Origin: Ianthella basta
Taxonomy: Eukaryota; Porifera; Demospongiae; Verongiida; Ianthellidae
Length of the DNA stretch: 64,000 nucleotides
NCBI GenBank assembly: GCA_964019415.1
Contig: OZ025871.1
Location: 10,002,756 to 10,066,755, forward strand
Direction: 5' to 3'
In this document: one piece after another, positions 47,850 through 61,000 of the stretch
Position numbering within the stretch: the stretch's first letter is position 1
How the letters are laid out: each line of letters starts with the position of its first letter
Program-made: the position numbers and the translations under genes
Notes under the pieces: model-generated
Databases searched by the model: none
Told to the model about the DNA's origin: nothing
The model's input: the letters and a program-made list of their open reading frames with translations, nothing else

Positions 47850-48769
47850 CACTGCTAAAAATAGGGAGTGACGATCGCAATAAAAAGTGGCTGCCACAGT
47901 GAGCACACCCTTTTGTAGTGTGATGTTCACTGCAACCAAGCAGTACACAACATCATTTTGGGAACAGTTTGCAAGAGAATAAGCACTTACTGGTACATTT
48001 CACTACAGATATGGTACACTACTTTAAGGATTTGAGTTTACGTACGTAGTACACAGCACACCATGCACCTTGCTGGATAGTTTGTGGGTGATGGCATCCA
48101 GATCCCCAGCAAAAATTGGGTATCTGGTGCTCCAGTGAACTTCACTGGGGAATACAGCATCCCCTGCAAACATCAAGCATCTGGTGCCCCATTGAACTTC
48201 ACTGGGAATACGGCATCCCTTGCAAACATTGGGTATCTGGTGCTCCAGTGAACTTCACTGGGGAATACAGCATCCCCTGCAAACATCAAGCATCTGGTGC
48301 CCCATTGAACTTCACTGGGAATACGGCATCCCTTGCGAACATTGGGCATCAGGTGCCCCAATGAACTTCAACGGGAAATAGGGCATCCCCTACAAACATT
48401 GGGCATCTGGTACCCCAGTGAACTTTACCGGGGAATACGGCATCTCCTGCAACACAAAGTACGTAACAGTACAATTAAAATACACAAATGGCATACTTAG
48501 TTTGAGGATGTACCATTGTACACAACATATACCAAATGGCTTAGCTGTGTCCTGGGTAGCTATGTACTTAGATATATTATTATGCGTTCTAAATAAACTC
48601 TTGTCATTTTGGTCAAGAATTATTTCAAAGTCTCTTAATCTATCAGAAATTACATGACAGTGTGGATACTGGTGTCAGTGTGAACGTCACACTAAAATAA
48701 TAGTGTGACTGATCACACCCTTGGTGTAAGCATTGACTGGTGTGATGGTCACACCATATTATAACAGTG
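47850..48769. mobile_element. TA-flanked TIR element containing a minisatellite
   Basis: Left end CACTGCTAAAAATAGGGAG, right end (read inward) CACTGTTATAATATGGTG, with TA on each side (47,848-47,849 and 48,770-48,771). Subterminal gtgtgac/gtcacac words recur. No transposase. The interior holds the tandem array at 48,116-48,452. Confidence 0.7.
48116..48452 (+). repeat. Minisatellite, about 57-bp unit, six copies
   Basis: Units read gcatctggtgcyccagtgaa, then cttcactggg, gaatacrgcatcccctgcaa and acatyrr. Units 1 and 3, and 2 and 4, are most alike, giving a higher-order period of about 115 bp. It is open in both directions, which explains the spurious frames here. Confidence 0.9.
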
Positions 48770-48799
48770 TATGGTTATTTATACAGGATTTCTGGCTAG

Positions 48800-49400
48800 A
48801 ATATACAATCACGTTGTGCATGCAATATTCAGCTTACTAACCATTGCAGATGTGCCAAAGTTAATTCTCCAGCTGGTTAGGACACATTATGAATGTACTG
48901 CATGGGTCTTGTCTAATATGGTAAACTATAATATCATTGACAAGTTCAGCATAGCTTGCTTTGCGGTCATGCATTTCTCAGCCACGGTTGGCTTCCTGTA
49001 TTGATTGACTAGTTTTTGATTTCGCTGCTTATGGTTTCAACTTCATACATTATCCATTCAATAATGACAATATGTCTTCAATGTCTTCTAACCCCTGGTA
49101 CAATACATGTATTTGTAGCTAGTACATTACAGCTCTGCTCATGAACACTTATACGCACTGGCCTTGTATGTGCAATACATTATCATGTTTAGTTATATAC
49201 AGAATATCTGGGTAGAATATACAGTCATGTTGTGCATGCAGTATTCAGGTTACCAACCATTGCAGATGCACCAAAGTTAATTCTCCGGCTTGTTAGGACA
49301 TGTTATGAATGTACTGGATGGGTCTTGTCTAATATGGTATACTTACTAATAGTCTATAATATCATTGACAAGTTCAACAAAATTATATAGCTTGCCATGG
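48800..49400. repeat. Segmental duplication of cluster spacer DNA
   Basis: Blocks such as ttcaacttcatacattatcc, atgtcttcaatgtc, tagctagtacattacagctc and ccaaagttaattctcc recur, in similar order, near 17.8-18.05, 45.6-46.3, 47.7-47.85 and 48.8-49.4 kb. They mark the duplicated units of the receptor cluster. Confidence 0.7.
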
Positions 49401-49791
49401 TGTCTATTTTAAAATCATGATTAAATACTTGCTAGACAATGAGACATTATAATTAACAGTTATATAAATTCACATTGCTTGATAATCCATTATGAACACT
49501 GTGCAATTCATGTTGCAGCAACTGAATCGTAAAAGCTTTGCTGTCTCTCAGCTGCCCTGGCATATGTGTATATTGTACTTGCATAAAATGAGTTGGACAC
49601 TTTACAAATGCATGGCTAGATTTTATACAATATTCTAATTGTGCTGATTGTGAATAATGGTAAGTACAGGCCCAGTTAGTGAATAATATGTGGTAAATTG
49701 TTTAGTAAAGAATAGAATAGTGAATAATAGAAAGTGAACAATTTTGTGGTATGATCATTAGCTACAATTAAAGCTGTTAGCTAGTTGTTGT

Positions 49792-52024
49792 TCAAGCATC
49801 AATCCCTTCAGTGGCAACTCCTGTACTTCTTTGATGCTGACAGTCACTCAATACTGTGTAGTGAACATGAGGAGGTGCCTCCACAGTTTCCTCAGCTGGA
49901 TCAAGGTCTGCCTTGGTTGCCAAACCATTCAAGGGCATGTACTTGTATCCTTTCGCATTTGAAATGAGATCATCAAACTCTTTCTTCAACGCCTGGAATG
50001 TGGGCCTTGACTCCTTGTCATCACTCCAGCACTTTATCATAATGGAATAGCTACAGTACAAATATGTGTGTTTATGTAAATAATTTTACAAAATCTTTAA
50101 AAGTATGTGGGCTAAATTCTAATTATAACATGGTGCATAGCATGCAGTTCAGTAATATAAGGTCTAACAGTGCACCTATATATAGTACATCCACCGCCCA
50201 CAATACAGAGGGTTAATATGTACAACAACACAGTGCACTTGTTGTATGTACGCACATATCAATACCATTTGCTTACATTTGTTCCGGGCACCCTTTAGGA
50301 GACTCCAGTCTGTAGCCCGCCATCACCCTGGAGAGGATAACTGTGTTGCCAAATTCTGTGTATGGCATATCACCTGCAATATGCACAATAGAGATGATAC
50401 AATGATATTATAATGGACTATATACAATAACACTGGGCTGGAACATGTATAATTATACACATTAATACTTAAAATGCAACAAGTGGATTCATTAATATAC
50501 ATCCTTCCATAGACTAACCTAGACTGAAGATCTCCCACAAGCAGACACCATAAGCCCACCTGCATGGCCAATATATAACAGAAATGTGTTATGCATAGGT
50601 AAACCATGGAAATCCATTGTTGAAGTTTGTATAAAATATTACTACTTGAATTAAGACTCACACATCTGATTTTTCACTAAATTCTCCCTTGAGGAATGTT
50701 TCCGGTGGCATCCAGCGAATTGGAAGTCTAGTCCTTCCAGTTGAAGTGTACTCCAAGGTCTCCTTTGCCAGTCCAAAGTCACTTATCTTCAGCAGTTCAT
50801 TGTCACCTACTAAGATGTTGCGGCAGGCAAGGTCACGATGGATCACTCCTTTAGATAGCAGGTACTCCTGAACATTGGTGGACATATGAAATCCAATGTT
50901 CCACAAATAGTAAAACCATGATCAACTTTACGTCTGCCCCGCTGAAATGAGGACCCATGATTGTTTATCTAACAAAATAATACCTCACCATTCCACTAGC
51001 AATTTGCCAGCCAAAGCAAGTTAAGCTCTTGAGGTACTGACTAATGTCAGGTACTTGCGTCTAATGGGTGGAAGGAAGCAGAGTCTACATCTGTAGCAGT
51101 ATAGTTGTTGAACATTCTTCGAATGACAATATTATAATCCTCATTAAAATGCATTGCTTCATGTGCATGTCTTGTAAGTAATAAAATGCATTTGCCTACA
51201 AATTTTGTGTTGTATACGCTTTATAAATGTGTTGTATAAAATTAATGTGTCGCATAAATTTGTTATTTTAATTGTATATTAATTTCTTTGATTGACTGGA
51301 CTTATTTTTGAGGGGGCACCCCCCTCATCTGACTGCATATTTTTCTTTTATTCTATTTTTCTTTTACTCAGTTTATAGCTCAGGCAGTGCGCATGTGTGC
51401 CTATTATTAAATTGTATAATAATAATTATTATTATTATAATTGCTCAGATAAGCAACTGAACAACCCATCACTACTCAGGAAACAGACAATACTAGCTTT
51501 CAGCATCCCTTACTTCAGCAGTTACCTTCTTTGCTCTGAGGTAGTCCTTCAAGCTCCCATTGGGAACAAACTGCATGATGAGCATCACTGGGAAGGTAGT
51601 GGTGACACAGCCAATCATCTTCAGGACATGAGAGTTGCTACCATCAGAAACTCTCTTCATCACATTAATCTCATCCATAAATAGTTTTCTCTCATTGTCA
51701 TCACTGCTGAAACCTGTGACAGAAATGACAGGCACTACATGAGTGTCATGCTAGATATGATGTTCAAAACTTTAATGTGTTCCTGAGCAAGTAAATTTCA
51801 GCTTACTCACTTCGAAGCATTTTCACTGCAACAGTCAGGTGTGACTTCCCCTCAAGCTCCATTTCTTGCTTGTGTGCATAGATCCTGGGTGACATGGCCT
51901 TTACCGAGAGCTTTCCTTTGAACACAGCTCCATAGTTGCCTTGACCTAATTGGTCTCCAATTGTAATCACACTTTTGGAAAGCTCCCAAGCATCTCCATT
52001 GGCATCAGATAAGAAGTGCACTGC
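49792..52024 (-). CDS. Tyrosine kinase domain of receptor B (seven exons)
   Basis: Same seven exon sizes as receptor A (214, 188, 72, 206, 41, 97 and 259 nt) and the same key motifs: [40 protein letters not shown]. All exons are open with intact borders. The introns are also nearly the same as in A (for example 50,868-50,988 against 21,437-21,554). The C-terminal tail differs by scattered substitutions ([15 protein letters not shown] against [15 protein letters not shown]). Confidence 0.93.
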
Positions 52025-55000
52025 CTGTGTTCAAATTGTCATGCATAAATGGTACTCTGGCAGTTTATCTTAATAAAATTGTAGTGCACAAAACTGCATG
52101 CAAACATTTGAACTGATGAATCTTATGCTCCTTCAATTCATAAATATTGTACCTCGTTATTTTTCTGCACGCTTGCATGGTACTGTGCTGATGGAACCAT
52201 CCTGCAGTATTTAATAATTTACATAAAATTGACAGTAGAACAGTAAGTGCACGGTTATATCATTACACTGAAGGTCAGTATAATTATATGCCTTGCAAGT
52301 ACTACCGAGCTAACTATATATAGAGTGGATCCAAAAGGAATGCATCGAAAATGCATCACGCAGTCATGAGCATAGGAGTAGTATACTCACAACTCTGACA
52401 GTATATCCCCCACATACAGAAGTGAGCTAAACAAGGACCTCCTTATAAATGAAACTGTTGAATGCTGCACGGTGTGCTGATCTCCACATCCATTACTAGT
52501 ACAATATTTATACCCAATGTACAAGTGCACTACCTCTCTATCTTCTGTCTTCTGCATTTTTTGGCTCTGCGCCAGATGCAGACTGCAATAGGCACACAAG
52601 CACCCCCAACAAACAGAAACACAACAACCACAACTGCCACAATGGTAGCACTGTTGGTTGATGCCATTGCACTAGGTGGTATCTCTGCATGGATTGGTTT
52701 CAAAGTACAAATGCATGCACACTCTATCTATAATATAGCAAGATGCTTATACATACAGTCATTGAATGCCCTGCCAATGGCCCATATACCTGTCCCAATG
52801 TTTTCCACAAGCACCATCAATTGACTTGAGTTGGATATCCAGCTGTAATTTGAAGGAGACAATTCCAATACTAGTAAGCTCTTATCTCCCACCATGGAAG
52901 ATGGCAGACCAGTGACATTTATGGTGCAGGTGACTTCAGTATCATTCGTAACAGAGAAACAGCAATTATCTTGTGCCAGTTGGAAACCTATAAGAATGAC
53001 ATTGTACAAAAGTGCATAAACATATTGATGATATAGCTATATACCCGTGTATACATCATGCAAACATCTCAAGTCATAATGTATTATACATCTAAATCAT
53101 GAAGAAACGTTTAGAAAGTATCTTGTGATATTGCATCATGCATAAAGCAGTTGAGTACCTATTAAATGTAGAGCTGAAATTGGTGGCACTGTATAATTGG
53201 TATGTAGTGACAACATTCTGTCTAAGGTTTGCATTTCCATGTCCTATGTGCATGCATGAAAAGACAATCTGGTGCTGCCAATTCAAATTGAGCTATGCTT
53301 GCACTTAGAGTGATTCGAGTACATTCTTTGCAGAAAATTCTTATTCATCGTTTCATTGGCATATATAATGCAGTGCTATGAATATAAACCTCAGTGATGG
53401 ATAATTAACATAATTATGTGATACATAATGATATGCATGTCAATTTGTATACACAAGTATACATTCCATGTTGCATTGCAATGACACCTGTCACCAGGTT
53501 CAACACTGCCTAATTATGGAACAGGTAATTGCTAGTGACATTGCATGTATGTCACATCTTTTTACGAAGTACTTTCAAAGTGTGGGTCAGAAATATTATT
53601 TTACAAACAAAATTTTGCAAAGGAGACTATGCTACATTGACAACTAAGGGTTTCTTATAATTAGTCTGTGACCGACATTGGGAGTGGTAGCTTCTGAGAA
53701 TGAGCATATGGAGCGTGCTTGTTGAGGTTTACTACTATGCCAGGCACTTGTGACAGTTCCTATTATTAATATAACATACATAATTATTATGTACATAAAT
53801 AATAGCAATAAAAACATACGCAACTGTGCCCCATTCACAGAAATCGCGAACATTTGTGATTGCAAAGATTTACAGGCATACAGGATTAGAGTAATACATT
53901 GCAAATATCTAATAAGGAATATCATTTCAGCTATATCCTGTATGACTGCTTCTCTTATGTTCAAGCAGTCCAAGGATGTGCTCAAAGACCATGCTATACA
54001 AATGTATAAACTTACGAGAGTAAACAACAAATCACAATAAAGTCACTATTAATGGTAACAGTTGCCTCATTGAATAGACAATACTAGTGCATATCCATTT
54101 CAACTTACTATCATTGAGAAGTCTGAAATTCGCACAAGGACATTCTCCTTCGCAAAACATAGGGTCTGTCAGACTATTTCGCATGATAGTCACTTCCAGT
54201 TGCACTGATGATTTCTCCCCACTTACATTAACACTAGCTTCTAGATCTGTTGTCTTCCAGTTGTATTCAGGGACTGTATTAAAGCATTAAACAGTGCTAT
54301 TATATAGTGCTTTCCGAACAAAGGAAACATGCATGCTGAAAAATTTTGTAGCAAATAAAATATTTCATCAAATTCATGTCAAAGTGAAAATGACTTGGCT
54401 ATGCATTATCTATAATTATAGACTGAGCAAACATCTAATTGTCCTCACCATTGAAGACCATAACCTCTTTCATTTGGGTGCAAGTGGAGTTGTCCAATTC
54501 TTCCTGACTGAGTGTTACCATTCCTGGGACTCTCCTGGTCGGCATGTCCACATTCTTACGTTCAGTGTTAATGATACATTCTGATAGTGTTTGCATATGG
54601 TCAAATAGGCAGCTTGTGTTTAAGGCTGCATATATTTATATAGACAACAGACAAAACAAATTTGAATTACTTAACCAGTACATACATACTTGAACTGATG
54701 ATCACAGTTACTTACACACGGGTATTTTGCCGTTTTTGAATGCAAGGTTCAGAGAAATAGAAGCTGCACCACAAGCAGGACTGCTTCGTGTTATATTCAC
54801 AGCCACAGCTTTAAAGTTTGCAACTGCAGCTGTCACTTCAACTTCCTCTTCACCAAAGCAGAACTCTTCTTGTACATCTGAATAATGCACAGTTATGCAG
54901 TTGATGCATATATGCCAGACATTCAGTGTACACACAACACAATTTGAGTGTTTTAAAATATTATAGATTTGTGGGTTCAATGGGAAAGTACCCACACACA

Positions 55001-58000
55001 AGGCTGTCTACAAAGACGTGCACAGCTTCAATGCCATTTATAAAATTGTCCCATATATGTATATAATGCATGCAAATGGGTGCATGGCAAAGTATGGAAT
55101 CATAATGGAACAACACTATACCTTCATCCTTTATTGTGATGGAAGCTAAAGGGTGTGAACCTAGTCTGAATCCTTCTCCGGGAACTGTGATAGAGGCTGT
55201 GAAAGTCTCATCGCACTCTGGTATATCATCATTCACCAGTGGAATGTTCACGCTTGCAGTAATGGATCCACTTTCAAAATTCACCGTATACATATCACAT
55301 TGTATGTCATACACACCTATAAGCAAATATACAGTCTAATATTAATAAACGTCATGATCACCTAAATTAAAGATCATTCTGTCAAACCATGCTTTTAATG
55401 TATTGATTTACTTACAATGAGCAGTGTTGTTAGTGATGATCACAGTAATGTTGTACTCCTGATCACTGGCTATACTTGCAGTGACAGTCAAAGTGAGATT
55501 TCCTCCTTCTTCCACTTGAACATTGTCTTCTTCCAAAGATATAATAATCTCATCCTGAATGTAAACAAATGCTTCCTTGATATTCCCCAAGCTTATTACC
55601 AGATCACCTGTAATAACAGAATGGCCTGCCAGCTGTACGATGAAGTATTCTGTGCCTTCATTTGAGTTTAGGTCTTCAACAATAGGAATGTTAACCACAG
55701 CAGATGTTGCATTTGAGGAGAAGACTGCAAAATAGGAACCTCCTTTAAAGTCAAAGCCAGCTACAATAGAGTTGCAGGAGTGCGATTATATAAATTATAG
55801 CCATCACACATTTCTATGACATACATGCTGGTAGGTATCTATCCATTCTTCAAGGCTACTGCATCAACGCTCACCTGATGCATTTCCAACATATGCAGTA
55901 TCCACTTGTACTGAATAGTTTGCATGTGGAATAGCCCTACTGGAGTTAAGAGTCAGATTGACAAATCCGACTGACTCATAGACATAGTACTTTGATTGGC
56001 TAAAGGTGCACAGTACAACTGCAGTGGGTTGAATGATGATGGTAGCACAAGCAATAATTGTATCATTGGACTCTGACTGTAACTCTGCTGTAAAGTACTC
56101 TTCGCCCTCATCCATCAGGTCATAGTGAATTAGAATTTGTAGTTGTGAAGAATTTGATCCTTTAGGAAAAACCGCTTCAATGTCTTTGGATCCAGTAAGT
56201 GTGGTATAGTCATGTCCAACTGTTACAAAGGATTGATAAGGATCATTAAACTTATATATATTAGTAACCACGCTGTGTGATGATGATATTTACATATATA
56301 TATTAGTAACCACGCTATGCGATGATGCCATTTACAAGGATGGAATAATGTAGTCAATGACATAGAGTGGCTGTTAGTATAGGATTCTCCGGATCTCAAG
56401 GTCATCTGTGATAATCAGCAAAAACAGGAAGGCTGGCCTGAGGGTTAACCGCAGTTTGTGCATGCACAGATATTCTCATGAAGGCCACAATAGTATGAAA
56501 ATATATAGAATCAGACATGTCTGAATGTTGTATATGTTAATTGAGAATCTAATCAATAAAGCAGTTACTATGGATGAAGACTGAGATTCAGTTATTGCAT
56601 AAAGCATAATTCAGTATAATTATGTCATGTCTTTCAATCATTGGTCCTGAAATTAATTGTAGTATACTATAATACTTTGCGATTATTTCTGCAGCTGCCA
56701 ATCATTTCTCCAGGACCCAGAGGTCTTTGTCAACAGTTACTGTATAATTCCTTTATGCAGTTGACACGGACCTCCAAGTCAAAACATAACATGTGCTTGT
56801 ATACTCACACATTGCTGATCCATTTTTCAAGTTTACCAAAAGGGAATGTTCTTCTTCTGCTGTCATGGCTGATACCAACTGAAGTGTAACTGACTGTTGT
56901 ACTTCATGTATCACATACTTGGCAGCAGAGAAAGTATAAGCTGTAGATGGCATATGCATGGAGTCATTCAATTCAATTGACTCTAATCCTACATGCTGAT
57001 TATAAATTCAACTACTGTACCATAGCACCTAAAATTACGAGTTAAAATAACCTCTATACAATGTATAGGCACAAAATTAATGAACAAAAATGATTGAAGT
57101 AGACATCGACAGACTGATACACAATTTGACACACACACACAGCTGTGCAGCAAGCAAACATAGCATAAACATAACATCTAATACACTTAATGATGGCCGG
57201 CTGCAGTAGAGCTTAGAGACGCATCGGGAATGTGTACAACGTGGTTCTGGCCACATCTGACAGATAGCATTGTTTCAGATGTGTTGGCCATTGGCTTTGC
57301 CTGTACATACTGACATTGTACATCAAGGAGACACAATTGTTTCGCTGGCGATACTTCCTGTGAGTGGCTGAGTAACCGTTTCTCTGAGTTGTTGACAGAA
57401 AGTGAACAGTCAGATTGAAGAATGCATGGCATTAAACTGTTAGATGCAAAAAGCATTTCTCCTTAACTTGATCTACATGGCCGTGTTTTACCCTTTTACA
57501 TCAAAATATGTTCATTTCTGCTATTAAATGTAGGAGAATACTGGAGACTTCTCCCTATATAGCTTTCTGTGTACCTTAGTTTGCAGCTGAGACATTGTTC
57601 TATTGCCTTAACCCATTCAAATTGTTAAATCGTATGCTGGAGAGGAAATTCAGTACAGTTTTTTTAGTATAGGAAACATTACATTTTATTATTTTCTTCA
57701 CAGTTTATGTACTTACAGTACCTACAGTGTTACTCACTCATCTCAAACCATACATACTTACCACTTTGTCGGTACATCCCAGGACACACTGCAAGAACAC
57801 TGCTTCGTGCTCGCCCTTGTGTGTTGACAGCTGCTACTCTGACATTGTAGGTCAGGAACTCATTGGGCAGTGTCATAGTGAAGTAAGGGCTGTTGCTGCT
57901 TCCTGCAATCACTGGGTTTCCAGGCATCCCTGCTGGTTCATACTCAATCTCATAGTGGATGGCTCCATTAGGGTGGAGTGGGGGGAGCCAGTTCAGTTGA

Positions 58001-61000
58001 ATGGTACTCCCATTTGGAGGTACTCTTACAATAGTGGTTAGCATGCGTGGTTGGGTGGGGGCTGCAGGGATGCAAGCAATGGTAGCTGATTAGCAATGCA
58101 TGATCGCTCACACAATGTGGCTGAACAGAGATCAATAGCGGGTAAGTTAGGACAGTTCTGGTTGCATTGGCACACAGTAGGCTTCATGCTGGTCATTAAT
58201 GGAATCAGTGTGTTCACCTCAGTCACTGATACAATAATTATAATTATGAAAGTAGAATAAACTCACCACTTTCCATAGTAGTCACATTCATCTCCCTTGC
58301 CCCACCACTGACTGATGTCCAATCTGTAGACCACACTCTGATCCTGTAGGTTGTTCCTCGTTCCAGACCACTCAGTGTTACACTAGTGGTGGCCCCTCCC
58401 ACAATCATCTCATACTGTGGAGTCATCACTGGGGGAGTTCCAATGTCCTGTCTCTGATAGCTCACATAGTATCCTGTAGCACCTGACACTTGGGACCAAG
58501 AGACACTGATTGAATTAAGTGTAGTGGAAATAGTTTGAATTCCTTGTGTGACAGAGGAGGGTGGCTGCAAGGTTGTGCTCACTGTAGTATGAATAGAAGC
58601 ACAACACACCAACTAAACCTTCATTCACATTACTAAAGTGTTGTGTCATCATGAATGCAGACCGGAGTCGGCATGGGAAATAAATCCAGCACCCTCTGTA
58701 TTTAGTACAGTACAACAAAAGTAGTAAAGTGACCGCCAGTTATCTCTCCCACCTTTGGAATATGCTGATCATCTGCTAGTACTAACAATTTGTGGGCCAT
58801 TCAGAATTTAATTGCAGTTCCTTGTTGAGATTTATACACCAGGAACACACCCACACACTCACCCCCCCCCCCCACACACACACTACAACTACAAACACAT
58901 ATGCATGTTCCACCTCCGCACAGAATTTGAAAAGCAGTAAACCAGCAGTATGCAATGGGCAACCTGAATGCATCTACTATCCTTTTCCAAGCTGCTTCTC
59001 TCATACTGTGCTGAAAGATATATCTCTCTAACTCATGATCACTGGGATTTTGAGAGTGCCTTTCCCAGAAACACTCCAAAACTAATTTCAGCCAGCAGAG
59101 AAGATTAATACGAAGAAGACAAATGATGACAGGCAATTTCAAGATCCCTTAATTGCCTGGTAGAGCGTGTCCACTTGTGTTCATGCAAGGTCAGTTCAGA
59201 GTATGAATTGTCTGTATTTACATAGCTCTTTAGCTGTATAGCTTTCTATTGGCAGCTATATCAGCTGTTCACTCTTTCCCCTATACCACATATCAACAGG
59301 GAAAACAAATTAACTTTATCATCTCACCACAGAGTGCTACTGCACTCTCTGACACTATTGTAGCTATATCTCTTCAGGGTTGTAAGTTTACATGCACAAC
59401 ACTAGCTTGATTTCAAATGATTGTAACATGCTCCATATTCCAATATGCCACTCAATAGACATGTCATAGCCCGATAAGCACCACTTCTGGTTACACCAGG
59501 TCAACAAATTGCAATGTCATAGTCAGTTAGCTAAGGTGCCACACTCACCTCCATCTTTGAGATGCACTCCAATGAATGCTGACTGGCCACTGGACACTCG
59601 GCACTCCAGGTCTTGATTCACATATGCAGATGAGTCAGTGTACATGTGGATATCAGTGTGTTCATTGTTTTGAGGGTCTACACCTACAGCACCATTGCCT
59701 AGACAGCGGCCACCACAGTCATGACAATGTGTTGAACAAGGCTCTAGCTGTGCACCATTACTGTTATACCACGTTACTTGTTCCGACGTGCTACTACCAT
59801 AACAAACAATGTGGTCATTGCCAACCGCACCACTTCGCTGACGTGGACTGTTAGTGTGTGTGAGTGTGGAGTTGGTGACAATGCTATTTCTGGGGAAGAA
59901 CACTCTTAAGCCACCATCTTCATTTAACAATGAAAGTCCATCTGTGGAGGAGGACACGAAACCATACATACAATGTTCAGCGAAATCCCGGTGCTTGGTA
60001 GGCACAAAGCACGCAGTGAACAGTATAGGCCCGGGTGTGTGTATATGGGTTGTTGTATGCATGTTGAAAAACTTAGGATAGCAGAGCTCAAAACTGGCAG
60101 ATGAAGCTTCGGGTCCCTTGAGATAATGTGGGTTAAATCAGGAATTGAATCAAGGATCATCACTCTATAGCAGATTTTCAACGACTGAGCTACTTGTTTA
60201 TCTTTATTATTTATTAGATGCGTCCTGTTTATGTTATACCATTCCATGGTTTATCAGCATAATCTGTAAGGGGCTTGGGCTTCAAATGTTCTTCATCACC
60301 ACCGTCTGCCTAATTTTGCCGAAGATACATTAACATATAAGAGAAGACATTGGCCACATTCCTGAAAAGACAGCATGAAGGTGACGTCTGCTAATGAAGG
60401 CAACATATTCAACAGAGGTAGGTACAATTCAATACCGTGTAAGCCCTTATTTTCGTGGGACTTATTTTCGTGAATTTTGTGAGGCAGTAGGCTTTAGCAA
60501 ATAATATTCTTGTGAATAATTCTTGCTGAATACTCTCAATATTGAAGCACATTGCATACGATACCAATACAAATAACTAGGCGACCATTCACTAGAAAAA
60601 ATTATTCTTCCAAGCGGCAATTCACAAAATTTTCATCCTGCGAAAATTAGAGCTTACATGGTAGTTAAGACCAGGGTGTAAAGTAGCCAGGTCACCTTAT
60701 AAGCCAGCATGGCAGAAAGGCAGTGACACTCTTCTAGCCTGCCTCTGGTGATGTCAAAAGAAACACCCACCACTATGGCGCAAGCCTACTATTGATGAGA
60801 AAGAGGTGTTATTAATTATCTCGTTCTGGTGCACGACTCACTTGCAACTGACAATGTGTATGTAGCTGTCCCTAGTTGCTGTGAGTTGCCCTGAACAGTA
60901 CAGGTGTAGGCTCCATTGTCAACATTCTGCCTGCGTACATTCACCACCAAGATGTTGCCCTGTTGGATCCTGGCTGCCCACTCAGGATCAACTCCTCCTG

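Noticed and set aside
48116-48364. Open frames on both strands with repeated GxPxNFTG-like peptides
   Set aside because: They are translations of a minisatellite, not genes.
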